A DNA stretch of 12,153 bases from Rhizoclosmatium globosum (Eukaryota; Chytridiomycota; Chytridiomycetes; Chytridiales; Chytriomycetaceae), in NCBI GenBank assembly GCA_002104985.1, contig MCGO01000418.1:1-12153 (forward strand), written 5' to 3'. This document shows, in pieces, positions 1 through 8,453 of the stretch. How positions within the stretch are numbered: the first letter of the stretch is position 1; each line of letters starts with the position of its first letter. The notes beneath the pieces were generated by a model. That model saw only the letters and a program-made list of their open reading frames with translations. It ran no database searches and was not told where the DNA came from. Made by a program: the position numbers and the translations under genes.

Positions 1-1074
1 TAATATCCACGCATACCAAGTGTATAGAACATGGACCCTCGGTTCAACATACGTGCAACGAATTCAACGTTTGCGGCACGAGAGTGAGCGTTGAGGTGTC
101 GGTCTCGGCGGTGTTGAGTATCCGAGTGTTTGTCGACATTGCTGAAACGTTTTAAGGGACTGGCGTCACGTACATTCAGAGCATCCAAATTTGAAAACGA
201 TCTCTTGCTCTCGGCTCTTTCGCGTGTGATTTCGTCAGTATGGGGGCGTGCTTTATGGGAGAGCGGCCTTTGCGGGAATCCGAGATATCGACATGAGTTG
301 AATGATCTTCTGAAAAGCGGCCATGATCGTCTTCTTCATCAGGTAGGTGGGATTCCTTTAACCGGAATGCGTCTTCTAGTTCTTCGATTGAAATGTTGAT
401 GTTGATGACAAGGCCGACGTGGTTGTAAAATCGCATGGATTGAGCAAAGCAAAAGAAGGCTATCGATAGATGGCATTAGAACTGTTAAGTACATATGAGC
501 ATTAAGGAAAGAATACCCACCAACACAAAAGACAATCAACAACATCATAACTTTTGTTCCAAACAACTGATCCAACGCAAATCCAAACTGACTTCCAAGA
601 GGATTTCCAATTGTTGCAACTGATTCTGGATGAGAGACAACTGTTGCCAAGAATGCTGCCCAGCCAAGTTAGCATTGAAGGGCATCCAATCAACAACTTA
701 CCAATGAATCCAAAATAATAGCAACACAAGTAGAAGCAAGAATAGAAGATGCCATAATGAGGTTTCTGAGGGATTGAAACTGACTTATCGTAAGTAAGGC
801 AACCCACAAATTGGTTGCTTGTTACCTGCAAGAATGTCCTTATTCTGCCCTCGCATGATCGCTGCTACCCATACTTTCCTGTGAGAGGTGTCATCAGAGG
901 ACTTGTTAGCCCCAGCATCAAAGCAATGGACACCCACCTTGAAAGGGCAGACAGACCATATACAGTCTTTTCGGGACTCTTCCTGATCATACTCAGGAGC
1001 CAAAGGTGGTATGCAAGAAGAATGACCACACAGGCCGTTCCGACGGCAATATTGGTCGCTGCGTATTCGTCCAT
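1..1074 (-). CDS. DUF599 family multi-pass membrane protein, 3' end cut by window edge
   Basis: The start is ATG at 1074-1072. Exons run 1074-938, 878-826, 779-702, 655-521 and 459 to beyond base 1; the introns (59, 46, 46 and 61 nt) have GT-AG ends. Family marks, in order: a first membrane segment ending AYHLWLL; the SRKVWVAAIM and NKDILA stretch joined to QSLRNLIMASSILAS (second membrane segment); VMMLLIVFCVAFFCF (third), running into QSMRFYNHVGLVIN; and near the edge LNRGSMFYTLGMRGY, the usual lead-in to the last membrane segment, which lies outside. The family's function is unknown; it is best known from plants and bacteria. Odd points: about 110 mostly hydrophilic residues separate the RFYNHVG and LNRGS motifs, where I would expect a short loop. 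There are also three apparent one-base frame breaks: an extra T in the run at 777-779, a missing base at about 655, and a missing base between about 190 and 246. Family identity is firm; the exact loop sequence is not. Confidence 0.85.
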
Positions 1075-1292
1075 TTTGATGAGGGTTTTTGAAGATAAGA
1101 AGTCAAACAGAAATCATGTGATTCACAATGGCAGTTCATTCTTCGAATAGTTCCTTCATGGTAATTCTAGTTTTTTGACTTCAACCCTCCTGTCAAACTC
1201 AGATGAACATAAGAGAAACCGTTCGCAAGCGTGAGAGTCCACAGAGCACATGAAAGGATGCTATTAACGCTAAATTAGGTATTCTGGTCGAT
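1075..1292. promoter_or_regulatory. Shared divergent 5' region of the DUF599 and Sec1 genes
   Basis: Only 218 bp separate the two start codons, so both 5' untranslated regions and both core promoters must lie here or overlap neighbouring exons. I see no clear TATA box or other named element. The call rests on gene orientation alone. Confidence 0.5.
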
Positions 1293-3924
1293 ATGCTCCG
1301 CTCCGTGCAGCCAACGTCGCGATGGAAGATTCTTATTGTGGACCACAAGTCACTCCGCATCTTGAACACTGCCTGTAAAATGTCAGATATTCTGGAAGAG
1401 AATGTGACACGTATGTAATAAGCTTTTCTTACGTGTGAGACTGACAGCCAACAGTCGTCGAGGATATTTCAAAGAAACGAACATCTTATCCAACGAAAGA
1501 AGCTATTTACTTTATCACGCCGAATGAAGAGTCTGTAGCCGCTTTGATTGATGACTTCACTCGTCCAAAACCGACGTATTCGAAAGCCCACATCTTCTTC
1601 ACTTCAAGTAACTATTTGATTCTTGATATCGAAACTTTCTGACACAAGAACAGCCGTCTCTGATGCTCTGTTCGAGAAAATTGATAATGCGAATGCAAAG
1701 GCTCCTGCAAAGTTTTTGGCTGCTGTCAAGGACATGAATGTCGACTTTCTACGTACGTTTTCAGTAACCTCACCACAGATCTCACAACAATTACTACACA
1801 GCGCAAGAGGAGCAAATATTCTCAATCAATCATCCAAATTCTCTTTATGCGCTGTTCAACCCTTCTTCGCCGTCACAGACTGCCATCGAAATCGCCACCA
1901 CAGCCAAAAAGCTCATTTCTTTGTTCTCAACTCTCGACGAAATGCCACATATTCGTTACCACGACCCAATGGGGGATCAAAGCAGTCTTAGCTACCGGCT
2001 TGCAATGGCCCTTCAAAGTGAACTTGACGACCTTTATAAAATGGATACCGATTTTGCTCGCAAGACGACATACAAGCAGCCTGTTCTTATTCTTATGGAC
2101 AGAAGCTTTGATTTGATGAGTCCTCTCATCCATGAATTTACGTACCAGGCAATGATGAACGATTTGTTGGTTCTCGAAGATGGAAAATATGTGTTTGTAC
2201 CTCAAATTCTCTGGTAATTCACACTTATTGATTTTCAGGTATCAAGCGGAATCAAATGCCGATCAAGAAAATGGAAAAGATGAGAAGGATGGCAAAGAGA
2301 AAGAGGACCCAAATGTGAAACAGAAGGCCGTATTGGACGAGTCAGACGCGATTTGGGTAAACAACTCATCATTCGAATTTATGTGGCTAACAAGACACAT
2401 TAGATGCTTATCCGGCACTGGCACTTTGCCGAAGCAGTTGAATACGTCAGAGACAACTTTAACAGATTTCTTGCCGAAAACAAAGCAGCAGCATCGATTT
2501 TAAATTCCAACTCGTTAAGTACAGCACCTTTTTATTCTTCAACCTCACTAACTAGAGGCGCAGATCAAAGAGTGGATTTGACAACTTGAACGACATGAAA
2601 GACACAATCACATCGCTCCCCCAATTTCAGGAAATGAAGGCAAAATACTCCGTCCATATCAATATCTGTCAAGAGTGTAAGTCTATCTTCGAGAGACGTC
2701 GATTGGATGCCGTGGCCGCCGTGGAGCAGGACTTGGCCACAGGTGAAACTGCGAACGGCACTGCGCCAAGAAACATTATGATGGACATGACTCCAATTTT
2801 GATCGAATCGCAAATTCCGTAAGTTTCTTCTTCGTATGAACACCTCGCCAATAACACTCTTAAGTCCATACGATAAACTCCGCATCCTTATGCTGTACAT
2901 CATAGCACAAGAAGGAATCCAAGACATGGATCGAAAACGTTTATTGGATGCTGCAAAGCTGTCTCTTGAAGACTCTCAAGCCATCACGAATTTGGGATAC
3001 CTTGGCGTCCGTCTGAGTACAAACCAAGAAAAGAAGAAGAAGCTAGTGAAGGAAAGGTACACTTACTACGGCCGTGTCGCTGAGAAACGAAAGAAGAAAA
3101 AGAAGAAGACGGACGGTGACTTGCCGTACGACTTGTCAAGATACGTGACGATGCTCAAATATATCTTGGAAGTAAGTCATCGACATGTTTACTGGTGGTG
3201 ACTGACTCAACTGATACAGGATCAATTGACGGGAACGTTGGACACTCAACTTTTTCCGTGGCTTAAGCTTCCACCCGTTGAAGATGCACCGCAACAAGCG
3301 AAAGCCAGCAATATTCAAAAGGCATTCACAAAGACCAACAACGCGCTTCAACCACTACCAAACGCTGGAAACGCGTACTCCTTGAGAACAACGCGTGCCT
3401 CGTGGGCCACGAAACCAAAAGCAACCAACATGGATGGACCCATGAATAATGGAACAGCCGCAGCCCCAACTGACGTGAAGACCTACGCAAGAACGGCCCT
3501 CGTACCATCGTCTTTGTAATGGGCGGAATCACATTTTCAGAAATGCGAGCATGTTATGAAATCATCAAAGAGTACAAACGTGATGTGATTCTTGGTAAGA
3601 ACCTTTTGCTTTCGAAACAAAGCTTTCGAACTCATTGATTGATTTTATTTGATTGAACCAGGATCAACGTCCATCATCAATTCAACGCAGTTTATTAACG
3701 TTCTAAAGCAAATTCACGTGAAGGATGATAAGAGAACTGTGGGATCCGTCGAGTCAATTCAAACACGATCAGCGTTTGGTGACGCGATACATATTCCGAA
3801 ATCTGCAGCTGGAAGTATGCACAACCTCCACGCTGCAGCTTCTACAACTGTAAAAGACGAAACTCCAGGAACACCAAAAAAGAAGTTCGGAAACCTGTTC
3901 AAGAAAAAGACCGTGAAGGAGTAA
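1293..3924 (+). CDS. SEC1: Sec1/Munc18 (SM) family protein of exocytic membrane fusion
   Basis: SM proteins clasp syntaxin-type SNAREs and promote SNARE assembly; Sec1 acts at the plasma membrane. Exons: 1293-1410, 1455-1607, 1654-1752, 1802-2192, 2239-2356, 2404-2513, 2564-2818, 2865-3171, 3220-3594, 3662-3924, giving about 729 residues, close to yeast Sec1. Diagnostic stretches: RWKILIVDHKSLRIL and KMSDILEENVT (N-terminal domain 1), FLPQEEQIFSI (across the third intron), LILMDRSFDLMSPLIHEFTY, AIWMLIRHWHFAEAV (across the fifth intron), YDKLRILMLYI, and TIVFVMGGITFSEMRACYE near residue 612. This fits Sec1/Munc18 better than Vps45, Sly1 or Vps33. Lysine-rich runs lie near residues 470-495, and the C-terminus is a basic tail (KKKFGNLFKKK). 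Introns are 44-50 nt, except the last at 67. One base appears missing near 3486: TAC GCA should read TAC CGC to join DVKTY to RKNGPRTIVF. Without it the frame stops at 3517-3519. Confidence 0.95.
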
Positions 3925-3947
3925 ATATTCTCGGCTTCAGAAACGTT

Positions 3948-3953
3948 AATAAA
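3948..3953 (+). terminator. Polyadenylation signal of SEC1
   Basis: AATAAA lies 24 bases after the SEC1 stop codon on the coding strand. The motif and position suit a 3'-end processing signal, although fungal signals are often degenerate. Confidence 0.5.
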
Positions 3954-4390
3954 TCAGTTGATATTTTTCTCTTTGAGGCTTTCAGATAATCAATGATGTA
4001 GGGCTTGCTTGATTAATAACGGGGTCCGGACCCAGGCAGTTATCAATGCGGACGGAACCTCCGACACAAATTCCCCGAAAGTCTACCGCAAAACTTCTGC
4101 TGTTCATATTTTATCTGAGATGCGGCTACGGTACACAGCACCCCCTGTCTCTGCCTGTGTGCCGCCTCAGTGTGGGCCAATACTTCACACACAACTCCAA
4201 TCGAAGCCATTGCGATATTCTACACACACCACAGCCGTGCCATTCTGGTCGCCATCGCGCTTCTCATTTTCGTTTGCATTTGTTTGTCATGTCTGTGTTT
4301 ATTGCGGGAATAGACTTTGTGAAAAAGGAATATCTTCTGTTAAGCTTGACTCTCTGTATGATATACATCAAAGTATTGTGCCACGTTAGA

Positions 4391-4396
4391 TTTATT
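4391..4396 (-). terminator. Candidate polyadenylation signal of the PP2A B'' gene
   Basis: The minus strand reads AATAAA here, 173 bases after the stop codon of the minus-strand gene. A second AATAAA lies further on at 4303-4298. Either could be used. Confidence 0.35.
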
Positions 4397-4568
4397 ATAC
4401 GAAAAAGAAGAGGAACCAATAATGACAAGCATAAATAGATACCAAATAACATCACCAGCCCAACCTCACTCCACTCCAAAAAATCATACATTAAATAGAT
4501 CGAGAGAAAAAACAATACACCACCTCCATTAAATAAAAAACAAACAACCGTCAACGAAACCCAACTCC

Positions 4569-7500
4569 TCAATACTTAACATTCCGATAACTCCTCACAC
4601 GATTCAAGCTCCCACCAACATCACCACCACTCCCTCGATCACTCCCACTTCGATACGAAACAAGCTTCTTCACAATCTCCTTCTCATCTTCACCCAACTC
4701 ATCATCCTCAACGTTATCCTCACCACCACCACAATCCAACTCCTCACTAATCTCATCATCCTCCTCACCACGGAACCCAGTATACCGCTCACCACCCAAC
4801 CCCGTCCGCCACCATCAACTTCAACCCTCCACCCACCAACCACACCAACTTCCTCAACGACATCATCATCTCTCCCCGAACCATCCATCCAATGCCCACC
4901 TTCCTCATCCCCCTCATCCTCATCATCCAAATACCCATTCGACCCCCCATTACCCCCTAAACCGCCCCCATTACCACCACCCCCAGCCTCCTCATACGCC
5001 AAAAGCTCATACGCCCGCTCCGCAAACTTATCCCACCCCTCCAACCGCACTTTCCTGCGCCCCCCATCTTCCTCCACAACAACATCGTCCATCTCGCGAT
5101 ACATGGGATCAATCCGTCGCACGTGGTTATCGTATTTCCGAAGGTCAAACAACATATCAAAGAACAATGCTGCGTTTTGTGGAGGCGTTCGTTTGAGGTC
5201 GCGGAGGGTTATGTGGGATGGCGTTTTGGGTTGTATCAAGTCGATTCTTTTTTGAAGGTGTGTAGAAGTGAGTAATCGACCGTATAGTTAGGAGTAGCAA
5301 CTTACAGGGAACAGATAAAGTCATCAAACTTCCATGGCTCGCTCATACGATAATCAACCATCCGTTTCACTTGGTGTGCGTAAAACTCTTGTAGTTCGTG
5401 GAAGCTTAAAACGCCGTCGCCGTCAACATCCAGACACCGGAACCTTAATCGTAATATCAGGAGCCACTCCCTTCAACCAACAATACATACCAATACTCTA
5501 TACTCCCCGTCTTCCGTTTATCCTCCACACAGAGCATAAACCACACAAAGTCGCGGTACGAAACCTGTCCACTCTTGTTTCCCAGCGAAAGCGGCTTCCC
5601 ACATCCAGAAACGACTCGCTTCATCATAACTTCAGTGATTGCACCGCGGTCGTACCGTGACATGTCTGGCGCCTCGATGATCATGTTATGGTCGGTGTCA
5701 AGTTCCCAAAACTTGCAATAGATGACGTAAAAGTGCTTATAGGAGAAGACGTCGCGTGTCTATGGAATTGAGTAGGTTTAGCTATTATGATGGGGAAGGA
5801 AACCAATGAGGGAGATACGTTACAGCGTTGATATCGTCGTCAAGTTGTAAATTGATAAGAAGATGCAAGAACGGGTGTTTTCGAAACTCGGGAAGCGTCA
5901 TTCGCTCATTACAGTTGTTGAGTTTACTGTAGAATATCCTAGTAATCACGGTTTCCGCTGTACTTTGGCGTTAGTCTTCTGACGATGACAAGTGGCAAGA
6001 ATATACCATAACGTGCTTGAAATACTGCTAAAGAAGAAAGAAATTCGAGGCCTGGGTGTCTTTGGACGACCTCTGAAATCAATGTAATCAATCGAAACGC
6101 GGAGAAAGTCAATATGAGGCAGTACCGTCCACAACAGGCTGAAAATCAAGAGGAGTTAAATAATTGCTGGTGCTGGTGCTGCTGGTGTTGCTGCCGCCGT
6201 TATTGATGCTAGTAGATTTACTGGAAGGTTTCATCATGATTTTAAATACAAGTGCATGGTCGTCGTGGAATGTTCCCTGAGTCAGATTGGTCCACCATCT
6301 AAGGTTGGATGGTTTTTAGTTTCCCAAAGGAAGAGGAATTTTATCCAAAAGCTGCTTCGCCGACGCTTGAACTTCGCTCGTTCCATACGCTGCGCAAATC
6401 TCCTGATGCTACTTCTTGTATAACTTACTTTTCTATATCCTCAAATTCAATATACAGCTCATCTTCCTCGTCCTCATCCTCGTCCTCATCCTCTTCGTCC
6501 TCATTTTCCTCTTTCTTAGACGTTTCATGTATTCGAGTTGAAGCAGTATCTTTCCGTGACTCAACAGAGGGAATAACACCGCCATACTTGAATTCAAGCA
6601 CACGGTCAAACAGAGTTGTACTGCAGTACCGTGGAACACACAATACAGTAGTGACAGGCCACACTTCGTTCCTGTACAATGCATTCGGAAGACGAGTTTG
6701 AGGAAGCCCGTCTTCAGTGATGGAGGGACGTTGGATAGAAGTGAAGCAGGATTTGAGGTCAGACTAACGGGAATAGGTAAGTTTCGCTGGTTTTTTATCG
6801 AATATAATTTTGAATGTACCATCATTTCAAGGAGTGGTTTACGTTCAGGTAACCAAGGAACATCGTCTTCTTCGTCGTCGCCATCTTTGGAATCTTTTTG
6901 AGGTTCCGTATTTTCATCGCCTTGGAGTGCAGTATCAACATCTAATACGACACTTTTGCGTCTCTCAAAGATTGGAGGGGAAGGTGGTTGATGCTGAATA
7001 AACCGATTTGCATGGGGCCTGGACGGATTCCCCACGGAAAGTAGAACTTAAAGTCATGGAGCTGTAAAAGTAAAGGGTTTAGAATCAGAGTTGTGAGACA
7101 GATATCCATAGTTGTGTCTACGCTTAGCAAGAATAACCGATGCAGATACACTCATTTCCTGACGCGTCTCACACCAGTCTTATTCTAGCTCTAGTTACCG
7201 TATTCAACAGCTGCACGCCCGAGTCTTTGCGAGCATCCAACAAGCAGGTTGAAGGTTTTCGCATGCGTGACTGCACTTCGGGAATCGGCGACACGGCGAG
7301 CAGCTTCACGGCTTCGAGAGAGGGAGCCGGTGAGTAATCGGGCAGATGCGGGATGGCATCAGCAAGGGGCGTACTTGAGTCTTTGACGAAGTAGTCGGTC
7401 AGCGGCACAGCACTTGTCCTAGTCAGACAACAAACCAACCTCGCTCGGCCACCGTCGGCACGTGGTCTCTGAGCACCAGCGACTGATTACTAATCTGAAC

Positions 7501-7818
7501 GGGCAGCACGGCGACATTGGTGGCATTGGTATTGGTGGTGTTCTTCTTGATGGCCTCTACTTCGACAACAACGTCAACCACCTTGTCCGAATCCACTTCG
7601 ACGTCGTTCAAGTCTGTGTCCGAATCCGAATCCAACTTTGCGGCTTCGAAGGCGGCCACGTGTTTTGTCCACGCGTCTGAACCGAGAATGAAGTCGGCGT
7701 CGACGGGCTCAACGAGTGACGACATTGACGTTGATGTCAGAGGAAGTTGCAGCGAAACAAACTCAGAAAAGTGTCGGTCAAGTGATGAACGCACGGAGAA
7801 CGGAAGGAGTGGCGGCAT
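4569..7818 (-). CDS. PPP2R3: Protein phosphatase 2A regulatory subunit B'' (PR72/PPP2R3 type), EF-hand
   Basis: B'' subunits bind the PP2A scaffold and direct the catalytic subunit to substrates; calcium binding to EF-hands tunes this. Exons: 7818-7199 (a break or tiny intron near 7438), 7061-6820, 6763-6429, 6298-6126, 6072-6007, 5957-5824, 5759-5491, 5443-5306, 5246-4569, giving about 885 residues. Marks in order: FKFYFP (about 211-216), VLCVPRYCSTTLFDRVL, an acidic run (about 374-391), IEKWWTNL and HDDHALVFKIM, NYLTPLDFQPVVD, RHPGLEFL, ETVITRIFY, YKHFYVIYCKFWELDTDHN, SGQVSYRDFVWFML, IEYWFRCLDVDGDGVLSFHE, HITLRDLKR and WDKFAERAYELL. EF loops lie at about 545-556 (D/D/N/E/D ligands) and 619-630 (canonical DVDGDG...E). 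The N-terminal 200 residues are poorly conserved; the C-terminal tail is rich in Gly, Asp and Glu. One base is missing near 7036 (after FYFP) and one in the C run at 4800-4803. Confidence 0.95.
4943..4984 (-). other. G-quadruplex motif in the PP2A B'' coding strand
   Basis: The plus strand has four C runs of at least five bases (4943-4948, 4953-4957, 4965-4969, 4980-4984), separated by 4, 7 and 10 bases. The coding strand and mRNA therefore carry four G runs of five or six in 42 bases, a strong quadruplex pattern. The stretch encodes a Gly/Asn-rich linker directly after the conserved B'' core. Confidence 0.6.
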
Positions 7819-8046
7819 GAAGGATGGGCTCGGCGTGTTTGTCTTTTGCGTGCTCTTCTGTCAAGGCTTCTGCACTGCTTTTTGGAAGCCACCCAAAATA
7901 GGGGAACTAAACACAAACATTTAAATCTTATGATTTATTTGTATTCTCTGATGCCTGTAAATTTGTTTCGTTTGTTTTGCTTTTCCCAGAGTATGGGTTG
8001 TTGCTACGTCATCATTGCTATAAGAACAAACTTGATACATTTGTGT

Positions 8047-8172
8047 TGGTTTAGTAAAGTAGCTGTTCGCCTCTTCTTAAGCTCTTTTGAAGTGACCATG
8101 TGCAACATTGTCAAGCATGATGGAAAGCAGTGTTAAATGCGAAACAATTCCTTTAGGTTAGTAAAATAGCTG
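8047..8172 (+). repeat. Pair of near-identical 17-18 bp direct repeats
   Basis: GGTTTAGTAAAGTAGCTG at 8047-8064 recurs as GGTTAGTAAAATAGCTG at 8156-8172, with one base dropped and one changed. The copies start 109 bp apart, in the divergent upstream region of the peptidase gene. They could be paired protein-binding sites or the remains of a small duplication. Confidence 0.45.
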
Positions 8173-8202
8173 AAAAAATTCATCCAGAAGAGTTTCTTGG
8201 AA

Positions 8203-8238
8203 TGTTTCACTGAGTGTTTCACCGAGTGTTTCACTGAT
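8203..8238 (+). repeat. Three tandem copies of a 12-bp unit
   Basis: TGTTTCACTGAG (8203-8214), TGTTTCACCGAG (8215-8226) and TGTTTCACTGAT (8227-8238) follow one another without spacers. Only two positions vary. The array sits about 215 bp before the peptidase start codon. Confidence 0.75.
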
Positions 8239-8453
8239 GGCTGACTAGAATGTGAGTAGACTGACAACCCTACTTGAGCCATTAAGAAGACATATTGTTC
8301 TTCATAAAGAACGTATTTTTGGATTTCCTTTTTGTATTTCTGTTATATGTAAAGATTTGGTGATGGGAAGTGGCGTAGGTGCCTCCCATTTCCTTAAATC
8401 TTCAAATTAAATTTTTACTTCAAGCCAAGAACAGACAGGAAAACTCTCCACCA

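Larger units (their letters stand above)
3925..4568. other. Convergent intergenic region with 3' ends of SEC1 and PP2A B'' genes
   Basis: This stretch lies between the SEC1 stop and the stop of the minus-strand PP2A subunit. It carries an AATAAA on the plus strand at 3948-3953, a likely SEC1 polyadenylation signal, and AATAAA on the minus strand at 4396-4391 and 4303-4298, possible signals for the PP2A gene. Open frames of 126-130 codons on the plus strand (4009-4438) have low-complexity content and resemble no family I know. I see no RNA gene or repeat here. Confidence 0.6.
7819..8453. promoter_or_regulatory. Shared divergent 5' region of the PP2A B'' and S28 peptidase genes
   Basis: These 635 bp separate two divergent start codons and must hold both 5' untranslated regions and promoters. 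The section near the peptidase has an AT-rich TATATGTAAA at about 8344-8353, roughly 100 bases before the start codon, which could act as a TATA-like element. It also contains a short tandem repeat and a repeated 17-18 bp segment, listed separately. I see no convincing coding exon. Confidence 0.45.

Noticed and set aside
1753..1778. A 26-nt intron in SEC1
   Set aside because: The 49-nt intron 1753-1801 has the length of its neighbours and restores FLPQEEQIFSI in frame; the short version does not.
4009..4438. Two overlapping plus-strand open frames of 126 and 130 codons
   Set aside because: They overlap in different frames, resemble no family I know, and lie in the 3' gap between two convergent genes. 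Chance frames are the simpler reading.
6299..6428. Possible exon inside the 130-nt PP2A intron (reads ASAKQLLDKIPLPLG)
   Set aside because: Direct splicing from 6429 to 6298 gives FEDIEKWWTNL, which matches the family; the extra peptide fits no frame at both ends.
8379..8453. Upstream extension of the peptidase from a GTG at 8379
   Set aside because: GTG is not a credible start in this setting. ATG ATG at 8454 has a good context and opens a clear signal peptide.
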